DNA of 64,000 bases from Edwardsiella anguillarum. GTDB lineage: Bacteria; Pseudomonadota; Gammaproteobacteria; Enterobacterales; Enterobacteriaceae. Within the stretch, counting starts at the first letter, position 1. Each line of letters opens with the position of its first letter. Below, piece after piece: positions 26,615 to 35,583 of the stretch. Both the position numbers and the translations under genes were made by a program. The notes under the pieces were generated by a model. It was not told where the DNA came from and searched no databases. It worked only from the letters and a program-made list of their open reading frames with translations. The DNA is taken from the NCBI RefSeq assembly GCF_008801815.1, contig NZ_VZOX01000016.1, one strand, 5' to 3'.

Positions 26615-27415
26615 ATGAGTCTTGGGGTTCTTGCGCTGCTCTGCGTGTGTGGGGCGGCGACCAGTTTGCTTTCCGCGCTGTTTGGACTGGGAGGCGGCAT
26701 CGTCCTGGTGCCGGTGCTGCACGTCCTGTTTCCCCACTGTGAGGTGCAGCTGCTGGCGGCCACCTCCCTAAGCGTGGTCATGCTGGCGGCATTTATCAAC
26801 GTGCTGGCGTTTTGGCGTCAGCAGGCCCGCCCCGATGCTCGCCTGCTGATCTGGTGGGCACTGGGCGTCAGCGCCGGCATGCAGCTAGGGGTACACATCA
26901 GCTTCCTGCTGCCGGGGAAAGCGATTCTGCTGATCTTTGCCGCCATTCTGCTGCTGATGGCGCTGCGTAACCTGCGCCGTCCACGCCCGGTCGCCGCGTC
27001 GGCGATGTCGCCCCGCTGTACGCGCAACCGTGGGATGGGGCTCTGCTTCGCAGGGGGAACCGTGGCCGGGATCACAGGGCTGGGCGGGGGCTCGGTGCTG
27101 GCGCCGCTTCTTTCCCTGTTACCCGCCATACCGCGCCGGCAGGTGGCGGTCTACTGCAACTGGCTGCTGCTGCTGGGCAGCGCGGTAACGGTGACGACCT
27201 ATCTGCTGCGCACCCCGCCGGCGGGCGCACTCTTGCCCGGCGCCGGGCAGTTTGGCTATGTCAATCTGAGCGTGGTGCTGCCGGTGTTTAGCTGTGCGCT
27301 GCTGACGCAGCCGCTGGCGATGCGCCTGCGCCGTCAGATGAGCGAGGCGCGGCAGCGCCAGGCGTTTTCGGCGGTGCTATCGGGCATGGCGCTGTTTATT
27401 GTGCTGACGCTGTAG
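26615..27415 (+). CDS. TauE/SafE (TSUP) family membrane transporter
   Basis: 266 residues with about eight hydrophobic segments. Two glycine-rich repeats, LFGLGGGIVLVP and LGGGSVLAPLL, mark the internal duplication of the TSUP family. Members export sulfite, sulfonates or related organic anions; the substrate here is unknown. The ATG at 26615 is preceded by AGGGAAG at good spacing; a GTG six codons upstream is the alternative. It lies between lpxM and pykA, where E. coli has no such gene. Confidence 0.82.
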   Translation: MSLGVLALLCVCGAATSLLSALFGLGGGIVLVPVLHVLFPHCEVQLLAATSLSVVMLAAFINVLAFWRQQARPDARLLIWWALGVSAGMQLGVHISFLLPGKAILLIFAAILLLMALRNLRRPRPVAASAMSPRCTRNRGMGLCFAGGTVAGITGLGGGSVLAPLLSLLPAIPRRQVAVYCNWLLLLGSAVTVTTYLLRTPPAGALLPGAGQFGYVNLSVVLPVFSCALLTQPLAMRLRRQMSEARQRQAFSAVLSGMALFIVLTL

Positions 27416-27451
27416 GGCGTCGCGCGGCGAGGTCAGGATGACGGCAGGATG

Positions 27452-27480
27452 AAAAAAGCGGGGGCGCTAGGCGCCCCCGC
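27452..27480 (-). terminator. Intrinsic terminator after pykA
   Basis: A perfect 10-bp stem GCGGGGGCGC / GCGCCCCCGC, followed on the minus strand by a run of six T, just beyond the pykA stop. Convergent with the TSUP gene. Confidence 0.88.
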
Positions 27481-27495
27481 TGCGTATGCAGCCGA

Positions 27496-28938
27496 TTACT
27501 CTACGCGCAGGGTGCGGCAGGTATTGGTGCTGCCGATGGTGTCCATCTGATCGCCCTGTGTGACGATCACCAGATCGCCGGAGACCAGGAAGCCTTTATC
27601 CCGCAGCAGGTTGGCCGCCGCCTGGGCCGCGGCCACGCCGTCGGTGTGGCTGTCAAAGTGCACCGGCGTGACGCCGCGGTACAGGGCTGTCAGGTTCAGG
27701 GTGCGCTCATGGCGGGACATGGCGAAGATCGGCAGACCGGAGCTGATCCGAGACATCATCAGCGCGGTGCGCCCGGACTCCGTCATCGCAATGATGGCCG
27801 TTACCCCCTTGAGGTGGTTGGCGGCGTACATGGCGGACATGGCGACCGCTTCTTCCGTATTGTCGAACTGGGCATCGAGGCGGTGCTTGGAGATATTGAT
27901 GCTGGGGATCTTCTCTGCGCCCAGGCAGACGCGCGCCATGGCGGCCACGGTTTCGGCCGGGTACTGGCCTGCGGCGGTTTCGGCAGACAGCATCACGGCA
28001 TCGGTACCGTCCAGTACGGCGTTGGCCACGTCCATGACCTCCGCGCGGGTCGGCATCGGATTGGTGATCATGGATTCCATCATCTGGGTCGCGGTGATCA
28101 CGACGCGGTTCAGCTTGCGGGCGCGGCGGATCAGCTTTTTCTGGATCCCCACCAGCTCCGGATCGCCGATTTCAACCCCCAGATCGCCACGGGCGACCAT
28201 CACGACGTCGGCGGCCAGGATCACATCATCCATCGCTTCGTCGCTGGCGACGGCCTCGGCGCGCTCGACCTTAGCGACGATCTTGGCTTCGCAGCCGGCA
28301 TCGCGCGCCAGACGACGGGCATAGTTGAGATCTTCTCCGCAGCGCGGGAAGGAGACGGCCAGATAGTCGACGCCAATCTTGGCGGCGGTCAGGATATCGG
28401 CCTTGTCCTTTTCCGTCAGGGCATCGGCGGAGAGCCCGCCGCCCAGCTTGTTGATCCCTTTGTTGTTGGACAGCGGGCCGCCCACGGTGACCTCGGTGAA
28501 CACCTTATCTTCCTGTACGGAGATCACCTTCAACTGAACTCGGCCATCGTCGAGCAGCAGGATATCGCCCGGCACCACATCTTCCGGCAGCCGCTTATAG
28601 TCGATGCCAACCTTCTCTTTATCGCCTTCTCCCTTGTCCAGCGAGGCATCCAGCAGGAATTTATCCCCAACGTTGAGGAAAACCTTACCTTCCTTAAAGG
28701 TGGATACCCGGATTTTAGGACCCTGCAGGTCCCCGAGAATGGCGACATGACGACCGAGTTTGGCGGCAATTTCACGGACTTTATTGGCGCGCAGCAGATG
28801 ATCTTCCGGCGTGCCGTGTGAAAAGTTAAGACGCATCACGTTGGCGCCGGCGGAGATAATCTTTTCCAGATTATTGTCGCGATCGGTAGCCGGGCCAAGC
28901 GTGGTAACGATTTTGGTTCTTCTGAGCCGTCTGGACAT
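27496..28938 (-). CDS. pykA: Pyruvate kinase II (PykA)
   Basis: 480 residues, the same as E. coli PykA. It converts phosphoenolpyruvate and ADP to pyruvate and ATP. MSRRLRRTKIVTTLGPATDR is the PykA N-terminus, and KVERAEAV and TATQMMESMI carry the active-site Lys/Glu and metal-site residues. The frame extends 20 codons upstream; the ATG at 28938 has a GGAG site and fits the family. A palindrome at 28968-28980 lies 30 bases upstream. Confidence 0.96.
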   Translation of the reverse strand: MSRRLRRTKIVTTLGPATDRDNNLEKIISAGANVMRLNFSHGTPEDHLLRANKVREIAAKLGRHVAILGDLQGPKIRVSTFKEGKVFLNVGDKFLLDASLDKGEGDKEKVGIDYKRLPEDVVPGDILLLDDGRVQLKVISVQEDKVFTEVTVGGPLSNNKGINKLGGGLSADALTEKDKADILTAAKIGVDYLAVSFPRCGEDLNYARRLARDAGCEAKIVAKVERAEAVASDEAMDDVILAADVVMVARGDLGVEIGDPELVGIQKKLIRRARKLNRVVITATQMMESMITNPMPTRAEVMDVANAVLDGTDAVMLSAETAAGQYPAETVAAMARVCLGAEKIPSINISKHRLDAQFDNTEEAVAMSAMYAANHLKGVTAIIAMTESGRTALMMSRISSGLPIFAMSRHERTLNLTALYRGVTPVHFDSHTDGVAAAQAAANLLRDKGFLVSGDLVIVTQGDQMDTIGSTNTCRTLRVE

Positions 28939-28967
28939 GCATAACTCCATTGACATGTGAAGCATTG

Positions 28968-28980
28968 GTATTGCCAATAC
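28968..28980. promoter_or_regulatory. Palindrome upstream of pykA, possible operator
   Basis: GTATTG-C-CAATAC, a 13-base palindrome about 30 bases before the pykA ATG. It faintly resembles a degenerate HexR box (TGTAATTWWATTACA), but the match is poor. Confidence 0.3.
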
Positions 28981-29126
28981 AACGGTGGGCAAATGCACCG
29001 GCCCAAGGCCGCCGCGGTTACCCGGATAGCCCCACTGGCAGCGGCGCCGGCGGGAGGGACACCGGTTGGCTAAACTGCAGGCGACCGGCGTGTATTATTC
29101 AGTCTGTTGGCGAGGAGGCCGCCCCC

Positions 29127-29996
29127 TTACTCAAAGTGCGCGGGCAGGGCGAGACCTTTATCAAAGCGCGATTCCTTCAAGGCTTCCTTGACCCGCTTCA
29201 AGTTATCTCGGAATTTCGCTCCGCGGCGCAGGGTAAAGCCGGTTGCCAGCGCATCCACCAGGGTCAGCTGTGCCAGGCGTGAGACCATTGGCATATAGAC
29301 ATCGGTGTCCTCCGGCACATCCAGCAGCAGGGCCAGGGAGGCCTCCAGGGCCAGCGGTGTGTCGCGTGAGGTGATGGCGATCACCGTCGCATCGTTCTCC
29401 CGCGCCAGATGCGCCATTTCCACCAGGCTTTTGGTGCGCCCGGTGTGGGAGATCAGCACCACCACGTCGCCCTCATTGGAGTTCATGCAGCTCATGCGCT
29501 GCATGACGATGTCGTCAAAGTAGACCACTGGGATATTGAAACGGAAAAATTTGTTCATGGCATCATGCGCCACGGCGGCGGAGGCGCCCAGCCCGAAGAA
29601 GGAGATTTTCTTCGCCTGGGTCAGCAGATCGACCGCGCGGTTGATGGTGGCCATATCCAGATGGTTTTTGGCCATCTCAAGGCCCGCCATCGCCGACTCG
29701 AAGATCTTGCTGGTATAGGCGTCGACGCTGTCGCTCTCTTCAACGTTGCGGTTGACGTAGGGGGTACCGTTGGCAAGGCTCTGTGCCAGATGCAGTTTAA
29801 AATCTGGAAACCCTTTTGTTTCCAGCCGGCGGCAGAAACGGTTTACCGTAGGTTCGCTGACGTCGGCCATCTTGGCCAGGGTGGCGATACTGGAATGGAT
29901 GGCGGTCTGCGGCGCCGCGAGGATCACCTCGGCGACTTTGCGTTCGGATTTACTCAGCTGATCCAGACTCGCCTGGATTTTTTCCAGCGTATTCAT
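29127..29996 (-). CDS. hexR: RpiR-family regulator HexR
   Basis: 289 residues, the same as E. coli HexR. The N-terminal RpiR helix-turn-helix (about residues 1-77, with MADVSEPTVNRFCRRL as recognition region) is followed by a SIS sugar-phosphate domain (about 120-255). HexR senses 2-keto-3-deoxy-6-phosphogluconate, the Entner-Doudoroff intermediate, and releases its operators near zwf, edd and related genes. It is divergent from zwf, with HexR-like boxes between them. Confidence 0.95.
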   Translation of the reverse strand: MNTLEKIQASLDQLSKSERKVAEVILAAPQTAIHSSIATLAKMADVSEPTVNRFCRRLETKGFPDFKLHLAQSLANGTPYVNRNVEESDSVDAYTSKIFESAMAGLEMAKNHLDMATINRAVDLLTQAKKISFFGLGASAAVAHDAMNKFFRFNIPVVYFDDIVMQRMSCMNSNEGDVVVLISHTGRTKSLVEMAHLARENDATVIAITSRDTPLALEASLALLLDVPEDTDVYMPMVSRLAQLTLVDALATGFTLRRGAKFRDNLKRVKEALKESRFDKGLALPAHFE

Positions 29997-30154
29997 AGGA
30001 GAGGGCCACTCATGGGGTTGGGCGATTTCATCTAGAGGAGAAATCTATGAACGTTTGTTGAAAATATACAACGACAGATAACGGCTTTGCAGCCCATCAG
30101 AGGCGTATTTGCGGCTTTTTTTGTAATGTATGAGCTGTGTCTAACTTTCGGCAT

Positions 30155-30188
30155 GGTAATTTTTCTACAAATTTGGTAGAAAATTACA
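30155..30188. promoter_or_regulatory. Inverted pair of HexR-like half-operators
   Basis: A long inverted repeat (arms 30156-30168 and 30176-30187) whose halves, GGTAATTTTTCTACA and TGGTAGAAAATTACA, each resemble the 15-base HexR box. Centres are 19 bases apart. It sits in the 352-base hexR-zwf spacer, nearer hexR, and could serve autoregulation. Confidence 0.5.
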
Positions 30189-30283
30189 TGAAGAGACGGT
30201 CGCACGGTGCAATGGCACGCTAGCGCTACGCCTTTACGCACTAACTGTGTATGAAAGGGCAACGAAAAAGTCGTTTTTCTCGC

Positions 30284-30289
30284 TACAAT
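30284..30289 (+). promoter_or_regulatory. Candidate zwf -10 element
   Basis: TACAAT about 20 bases upstream of the best HexR box. No good -35 is visible, so an activator or a different promoter may be involved. Confidence 0.3.
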
Positions 30290-30309
30290 CAGGGTCATCA
30301 GAACGATTC

Positions 30310-30324
30310 TGTAAAAAAATTACA
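30310..30324 (+). promoter_or_regulatory. HexR operator in the zwf leader
   Basis: TGTAAAAAAATTACA fits the HexR consensus TGTAATTWWATTACA, with both outer TGTA/TACA arms intact. It lies 24 bases before the zwf ATG and probably within the transcript, so bound HexR would block initiation or early elongation. Confidence 0.75.
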
Positions 30325-30348
30325 AGTAACCTGCACGAGGAGAGAGAT

Positions 30349-31821
30349 ATGGCGGTAACGTCAACGGCACAGGCTTGCGACCTGATTATTTTTGGCGCCA
30401 AGGGCGATCTGGCCCGGCGCAAACTGCTGCCTTCCCTGTATCAGCTGGAAAAGGCCGGCCACATTCACCCCGAGACGCGCATTATCGGCGTCGGACGCGC
30501 CGAGTGGGATGCCACGGCTTACCGTAAGGTGGTTCGGGAGGCGCTGGATACCTTTTTGAAAGAGCCGCTGGACGATGCGCTGTGGCAGCGTCTGAGCGAC
30601 CGCCTCGACTTTTGCAACCTGGACGTCAACGATACTGAGCAGTTCCAGCGTCTGGCGGAGAGGGTGGCGCCGCAGCAGCGGGTGACTATTAACTATTTTG
30701 CCATGCCGCCAAGCACCTTTGGCGCGATTTGCCAGGGGCTGGGGCATGCGGGGATGAACCTTCAGCCCAGCCGTATCGTCATGGAGAAGCCGCTGGGGAC
30801 CGATCTGGCCTCATCGCGAGCGATCAACGATCAGGTGGCGCGCTATTTTGATGAGAACCAGGTGTACCGTATCGACCACTACCTGGGTAAGGAGACGGTG
30901 CTGAATCTACTGGCGCTGCGCTTTGCCAACGCGCTGTTTGCCAATAACTGGGATAATAGCATGATCGACCACGTGCAGATCACCGTGGCGGAAGAGGTCG
31001 GTATCGAAGGGCGCTGGGGATATTTCGATCAGGCCGGGCAGATGCGTGACATGGTGCAGAACCACCTGCTGCAGATCCTGACCATGATCGCCATGGATCC
31101 GCCGGCGGACCTCTCCACCGACCGTATTCGTGATGAAAAGGTCAAGGTGCTGCGTTCCCTGCGCCGAATCAACCACGGCAACGTGCGTGAGACGACGGTG
31201 CGCGGCCAGTACACCGCCGGTTTCGTGCAGGGAAAGAAGGTGCCGGGATACCTGGAGGAGGAGGGGGCGAACAAGTGCAGCAATACAGAAACCTTTATCG
31301 CCATTCGCGTCGATATCGACAACTGGCGCTGGGCCGGGGTGCCGTTTTACCTGCGTACCGGTAAGCGCCTGCCGAGCAAGTGTTCTGAGGTGGTTATCTA
31401 TTTCAAAAACCCGCCGCTGAACCTGTTCAGCGACTCCTATCAGGCGCTGCCGCAGAATAAGCTAACCATTCGTCTGCAGCCGGACGAAGGGGTACAGATC
31501 GATATCCTGAATAAGGTGCCGGGGCTGGAGCATAAACACCGCCTGCAGACCACCAAGCTGGATCTGAGCTTCTCCGATACCTTCCACCAGGAGCATCTGG
31601 CGGACGCCTATGAGCGCCTGCTGCTGGAGGCGATGCGCGGCATTCAGGCGCTGTTTGTCCGCCGCGATGAGGTGGAGGAGGCCTGGAAGTGGGTCGACTC
31701 CATCATGACGGCCTGGGCCGACGACAACGACGCGCCGAAGCCTTATCAGGCGGGTACCTGGGGGCCGGTGTCATCGGTGGCGCTGATCACCCGTGACGGG
31801 CGTTGCTGGAACGAATTCTGA
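30349..31821 (+). CDS. zwf: Glucose-6-phosphate 1-dehydrogenase
   Basis: 490 residues (E. coli 491). It oxidises glucose-6-phosphate to 6-phosphogluconolactone with NADP. The coenzyme motif is GAKGDLARRKL and the substrate site RIDHYLGKE. MAVTSTAQACDL is the family start, preceded by GAGGAGAG; the frame extends 34 codons upstream through the HexR box. First gene of zwf-pgl-edd-eda. Confidence 0.96.
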   Translation: MAVTSTAQACDLIIFGAKGDLARRKLLPSLYQLEKAGHIHPETRIIGVGRAEWDATAYRKVVREALDTFLKEPLDDALWQRLSDRLDFCNLDVNDTEQFQRLAERVAPQQRVTINYFAMPPSTFGAICQGLGHAGMNLQPSRIVMEKPLGTDLASSRAINDQVARYFDENQVYRIDHYLGKETVLNLLALRFANALFANNWDNSMIDHVQITVAEEVGIEGRWGYFDQAGQMRDMVQNHLLQILTMIAMDPPADLSTDRIRDEKVKVLRSLRRINHGNVRETTVRGQYTAGFVQGKKVPGYLEEEGANKCSNTETFIAIRVDIDNWRWAGVPFYLRTGKRLPSKCSEVVIYFKNPPLNLFSDSYQALPQNKLTIRLQPDEGVQIDILNKVPGLEHKHRLQTTKLDLSFSDTFHQEHLADAYERLLLEAMRGIQALFVRRDEVEEAWKWVDSIMTAWADDNDAPKPYQAGTWGPVSSVALITRDGRCWNEF

Positions 31822-31875
31822 GCGGACTGCGCGGGGCGCAGGTCGCACCGGGCAGCGCGAGAGGAGCAGAGATAA

Positions 31876-32571
31876 ATGGCACACCTTATCGAATTTGACA
31901 GCGCGGACGCGCTGAACACCCACCTGGCGCAGGCTATCGCCGAGCGTCTGCGCCAGGGGATCGCCGCCCGCGGGCAGGCTAGCCTGGTGGTATCCGGTGG
32001 ACGCACCCCGCTGGGTCTGTTTGCGGTGCTGCGTGAGCAGGTGCTCGAGTGGTCACGGGTCTGGGTGACCCTGGCGGACGAACGCTGGGTCGGGACGGAC
32101 GATGACGCCAGCAACGAGCAGCTGGTACGGGCGAACCTGTTACAGGGGCCGGCGGCGGCGGCGCACTTTATTGGCCTGAAGAACGACGCGGCGACCCCCT
32201 TTGACGGTGCAAAAGCCGCAGAGGCGGCGCTGGCGGTAATGGCGCGCCCCTTTGACGCGCTGATCCTGGGTATGGGGGACGACGGCCATACCGCATCACT
32301 TTTCCCCGGGGCAGAGAATCTGCTCCCGGCTCTCGCGATGGACTCCGGACGCGTGTGTATGGGGATGACCCCGCTCACGGCGCCGCTCGATCGCATCACC
32401 CTCACACTCCCGGCCCTGCTGGACAGCCGTCATATTTACCTGCACCTGGTGGGCAACGCCAAACGCAGGGTATATGAGCAGGCCGCCGGCGGAGCGGAGG
32501 TGAATGAGATGCCGATCCGCGCCGTGCTCCAGCAGAGCATGACGCCGGTCGACGTCTACTGGACGGCATGA
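31876..32571 (+). CDS. pgl: 6-phosphogluconolactonase, DevB/SOL type
   Basis: 231 residues. It hydrolyses 6-phosphogluconolactone to 6-phosphogluconate. GMGDDGHTASLFPG is the DevB/NagB-like family signature. This is not the beta-propeller Pgl (YbhE) used by E. coli but the Pseudomonas-type enzyme, placed between zwf and edd so that the operon encodes the whole path from glucose-6-phosphate to pyruvate and glyceraldehyde-3-phosphate. The edd ATG follows only seven bases after its stop. Confidence 0.93.
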   Translation: MAHLIEFDSADALNTHLAQAIAERLRQGIAARGQASLVVSGGRTPLGLFAVLREQVLEWSRVWVTLADERWVGTDDDASNEQLVRANLLQGPAAAAHFIGLKNDAATPFDGAKAAEAALAVMARPFDALILGMGDDGHTASLFPGAENLLPALAMDSGRVCMGMTPLTAPLDRITLTLPALLDSRHIYLHLVGNAKRRVYEQAAGGAEVNEMPIRAVLQQSMTPVDVYWTA

Positions 32572-32578
32572 GGCTGTA

Positions 32579-34399
32579 ATGAATCCAATCGTAGAACGTG
32601 TTACCCAACGCATTATTGAACGCTCCCGCGCTACCCGCGCGGCATATCTGGCCAAGATTGAGCGGGCACGCAGCACTCGCGTGCAGCGCGCCCAGCTGGC
32701 GTGTGGCAACCTGGCGCACGGCTTTGCCGCCTGCACTCAGCAGGATAAGGCCTCGCTGAAGAGCATGACCAAAAGTGATATCGCGATTATCACTTCGTAT
32801 AACGATATGCTTTCCGCCCACCAGCCCTATGAAAGCTATCCGGCGCAGATTAAGCAGGCGCTGCATCAGGTCGGGGCTGTCGGTCAGGTAGCCGGCGGCG
32901 TGCCGGCGATGTGCGACGGGGTGACTCAGGGTCAGGACGGCATGGAGCTGTCGCTGATGAGTCGCGAAGTGATAGCCATGTCCGCCGCGGTCGGGCTATC
33001 GCATAACATGTTCGACGGTGCGCTGTACCTGGGCGTCTGTGACAAGATCGTGCCGGGGCTGTTTATGGCGGCGATGTCCTTTGGCCACCTGCCGACCCTG
33101 TTCGTACCGGCCGGGCCGATGGCCAGCGGTCTGCCGAACAAGGAGAAGGTGCGCATCCGTCAGCTGTTTGCTGAGGGCAAGGCCGGGCGTGAGGCCCTGC
33201 TGGAGTCGGAGGCCGCCTCCTATCATGCGCCGGGCACCTGTACCTTCTATGGCACGGCTAACTCCAACCAGATGGTGATGGAGGTGATGGGGATGCAGCT
33301 GCCGGGCGCCTCCTTCGTTCAGCCGGACTGCGCGCTACGTCATGCGCTGACCGACGCGGCGGCGCGTCAGGTGACGCGGATGACCGAGAGCAGCGGTAGC
33401 TATCTGCCGATCGGGCGAATGGTGGATGAAAAGGTCGTGGTCAACGGTATTGTCGCCCTGCTGGCGACCGGTGGCTCCACCAACCTGACTATGCACCTGG
33501 TGGCGATGGCGCGCGCCGCGGGCATCCTGATCAACTGGGATGACTTCTCCGAGCTGTCAGAGGCGGTGCCGCTGCTGTGCCGCATCTACCCCAACGGCCC
33601 GGCCGATATCAACCACTTCCAGGCGGCCGGCGGCGTGGCGCTGTTGGTGCGCGAGCTGCTGAAGGGCGGGCTGCTGCATGACGACGTCGATACTGTGGCG
33701 GGTCACGGCCTGCGCCGTTACACCCAGGAGCCGTTCCTGGAGAACGGGCAGCTGGTGTACCGCGAAGGCGCCGAGTGCTCCTACGATACGGCGGTGATCG
33801 CCAGCGTTGAGGCGCCGTTCGCCCATCACGGAGGGACTCAAGTGCTGTCCGGTAACCTGGGGCGCGCGGTGATGAAGACCTCGGCGGTACCGGAAGAGAA
33901 CCAGATTATTGAAGCGCCGGCGGTGGTGTTTAACAGTCAGCATGACGTGCTGCCGGCCTTTGAGGCGGGCGCGCTGGATCGCAACTGCGTGGTGGTCGTG
34001 CGCTATCAGGGACCGCGGGCCATCGGGATGCCGGAGCTGCACAAGCTGATGCCGCCGCTGGGTGTGCTGATGGATCGCGGGCTGAAGGTGGCGCTGGTAA
34101 CGGATGGCCGGCTCTCCGGCGCCTCGGGTAAAGTGCCGTCGGCGATTCATGTGACGCCGGAGGCCTGTGCCGGTGGCCTGCTGGCCAAGGTGTGCAACGG
34201 TGACATGATCCGGGTCGATGGGCGCAGCGGCGAGCTGACTCTACTGGTGGATGAGGCGGAGCTGGCGGCGCGCGATGCATTCCAGCCGGATCTCTCCGCG
34301 CTGCACGACGGCTGTGGCCGCGAGCTGTTCAACGCGCTACGCGAACAACTGTCCGGCGCCGAAGAGGGCGCCAGCTGCATCCCGTTTTACCATTCCTGA
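32579..34399 (+). CDS. edd: Phosphogluconate dehydratase
   Basis: 606 residues (E. coli 603). IlvD/Edd-family Fe-S dehydratase that converts 6-phosphogluconate to 2-keto-3-deoxy-6-phosphogluconate. Cluster-ligand cysteines are likely those in MCDGVTQGQDGM and APGTCTFYGTANSNQ, with a third near CALRHAL or YLGVCDK. It begins seven bases after pgl and is probably translationally linked. Confidence 0.96.
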   Translation: MNPIVERVTQRIIERSRATRAAYLAKIERARSTRVQRAQLACGNLAHGFAACTQQDKASLKSMTKSDIAIITSYNDMLSAHQPYESYPAQIKQALHQVGAVGQVAGGVPAMCDGVTQGQDGMELSLMSREVIAMSAAVGLSHNMFDGALYLGVCDKIVPGLFMAAMSFGHLPTLFVPAGPMASGLPNKEKVRIRQLFAEGKAGREALLESEAASYHAPGTCTFYGTANSNQMVMEVMGMQLPGASFVQPDCALRHALTDAAARQVTRMTESSGSYLPIGRMVDEKVVVNGIVALLATGGSTNLTMHLVAMARAAGILINWDDFSELSEAVPLLCRIYPNGPADINHFQAAGGVALLVRELLKGGLLHDDVDTVAGHGLRRYTQEPFLENGQLVYREGAECSYDTAVIASVEAPFAHHGGTQVLSGNLGRAVMKTSAVPEENQIIEAPAVVFNSQHDVLPAFEAGALDRNCVVVVRYQGPRAIGMPELHKLMPPLGVLMDRGLKVALVTDGRLSGASGKVPSAIHVTPEACAGGLLAKVCNGDMIRVDGRSGELTLLVDEAELAARDAFQPDLSALHDGCGRELFNALREQLSGAEEGASCIPFYHS

Positions 34400-34533
34400 T
34401 AGGCGAGGCGGCGCAGACCGCCTCAATAGCTGTGATCGATCCCGGGCGCAGGCCCAGGCGTCAGACCGGCAGGGAATGCCGGGGCTCGGGGTCACTTATT
34501 AATCCGCCGTAAGGCATCTGGAGAGAAGCGACA

Positions 34534-35175
34534 ATGAACAACTGGAAAGTGAGTGCGGAATCCATTCTGACAACAGGCCCGGTCGTACCGGTTATCGTCA
34601 TCAACACGCTGGAGCAGGCTGTGCCGCTGGCCAAGGCACTGGTTGCCGGTGGGGTGCGGGTACTGGAAGTGACCCTGCGCACCGACTGTGCGCTAGAGGC
34701 TATCCGCCTGATTGCCCAGGAGGTGCCAGAGGCCATCGTCGGCGCCGGTACCGTGACCAATGCGGAGCAGCTGCGCCAGGTGACCGAGGCCGGCGCCCAG
34801 TTCGCCATCAGCCCGGGACTGACCGTGGGGCTGCTGCAAGCCGCCGTGGCCGGCAGCATTCCGCTGATCCCGGGTATCAGCACCGTTTCTGAGCTGATGC
34901 AGGGAATGGACTACGGTCTGAAAGAGTTTAAATTCTTCCCTGCGGAGGCCAACGGCGGCGTGAAAGCGCTGCAGGCCATCGCCGGGCCGTTCTCCCATAT
35001 CCGCTTCTGCCCGACCGGCGGTATTTCACCGAGCAACTACCGTAGCTATCTGGCGCTGAAGAGCGTGCTGTGCATCGGCGGCTCCTGGCTTATCCCGGCG
35101 GACGCCTTGGAGAGCGGGGACTATGCGCGGATCACCGCGTTGGCGAAAGAGGCGGTTGCTGGCGCTCAGGCGTAA
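34534..35175 (+). CDS. eda: KDPG/KHG aldolase
   Basis: 213 residues, as in E. coli. Class I aldolase that splits 2-keto-3-deoxy-6-phosphogluconate to pyruvate and glyceraldehyde-3-phosphate. Lys133 (EFKFFPAE) is the Schiff-base lysine; Glu45 and Arg49 complete the active site. GGAG precedes the ATG. The 134-base edd-eda spacer has a small hairpin (CCGGCA / TGCCGG at 34466-34482) but no terminator, so eda may be read both from zwf and from a promoter of its own. Confidence 0.96.
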   Translation: MNNWKVSAESILTTGPVVPVIVINTLEQAVPLAKALVAGGVRVLEVTLRTDCALEAIRLIAQEVPEAIVGAGTVTNAEQLRQVTEAGAQFAISPGLTVGLLQAAVAGSIPLIPGISTVSELMQGMDYGLKEFKFFPAEANGGVKALQAIAGPFSHIRFCPTGGISPSNYRSYLALKSVLCIGGSWLIPADALESGDYARITALAKEAVAGAQA

Positions 35176-35281
35176 CTTTTTGCGCGCTGCATGGTTAGTC
35201 ATCGCGCGAGCGGGGTTAGTCAGCCGTTGGCGCGCCGCCTGCTCACGGGGCGTGCGCCTAATGCGTTGACCCGGCAGGAGA

Positions 35282-35317
35282 ACAAGGTCGCCATTTTAGG
35301 GCGGCCTTGTTTTTTTA
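35282..35317 (+). terminator. Intrinsic terminator of the zwf-pgl-edd-eda operon
   Basis: 11-bp stem ACAAGGTCGCC / GGCGGCCTTGT (one G-T wobble), followed by seven T. Confidence 0.88.
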
Positions 35318-35484
35318 TGGATGATAACTTATTTATTTTCAGTGATTTTATTTAAAGAAAGTAGTAAAAGGCGGTTTGCTATAAAAAATAGCCTGTGCTA
35401 CAACTAATATATCAATTAATAACCGGAGGACACTGCGCAAACCGTACGCCCAGATTCAGGTACGGGGGAAGAGGGTAAACCACT
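35318..35484. other. AT-rich mdtU-mdtJI promoter region
   Basis: Base composition drops sharply just after the eda terminator. TATAAA (35380-35385) and TAATAT (35405-35410) are possible -10 elements without clear -35 boxes, and a small hairpin GCTAT / ATAGC spans 35378-35392. The promoter for the downstream leader ORF and mdtJI is expected here. Confidence 0.4.
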
Positions 35485-35583
35485 ATGAAAACGCATAATC
35501 GTTTAATGATTAAAACCTCTGCATATCTGTTATTCATTTCCTCCACGATTGCCAGTGAGTATCACTGGTGCAGTGAGCTATAG
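35485..35583 (+). CDS. 32-residue leader ORF upstream of mdtJI (mdtU-like)
   Basis: ATG with a GAGGG ribosome site nine bases upstream opens a 32-codon frame. It encodes a basic N-terminus (MKTHNRLMIK), a hydrophobic middle and the tail YHWCSEL, ending in TAG about 200 bases before mdtJ. A leader ORF called mdtU, needed for spermidine-dependent expression of mdtJI, has been described in E. coli. The position and size here fit that role, but the sequences were not compared. The following 200 untranslated bases contain C-rich, unstructured-looking segments that could serve as a Rho loading site. Confidence 0.6.
   Translation: MKTHNRLMIKTSAYLLFISSTIASEYHWCSEL

Noticed and set aside
35420..35480. 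Possible guanidine or other SMR-linked riboswitch upstream of mdtJI
   Set aside because: The segment has ACGG/ACGC-like loops, but no pair of stems matching the mini-ykkC pattern and none of the ykkC core sequences could be built. The leader ORF is a better explanation.
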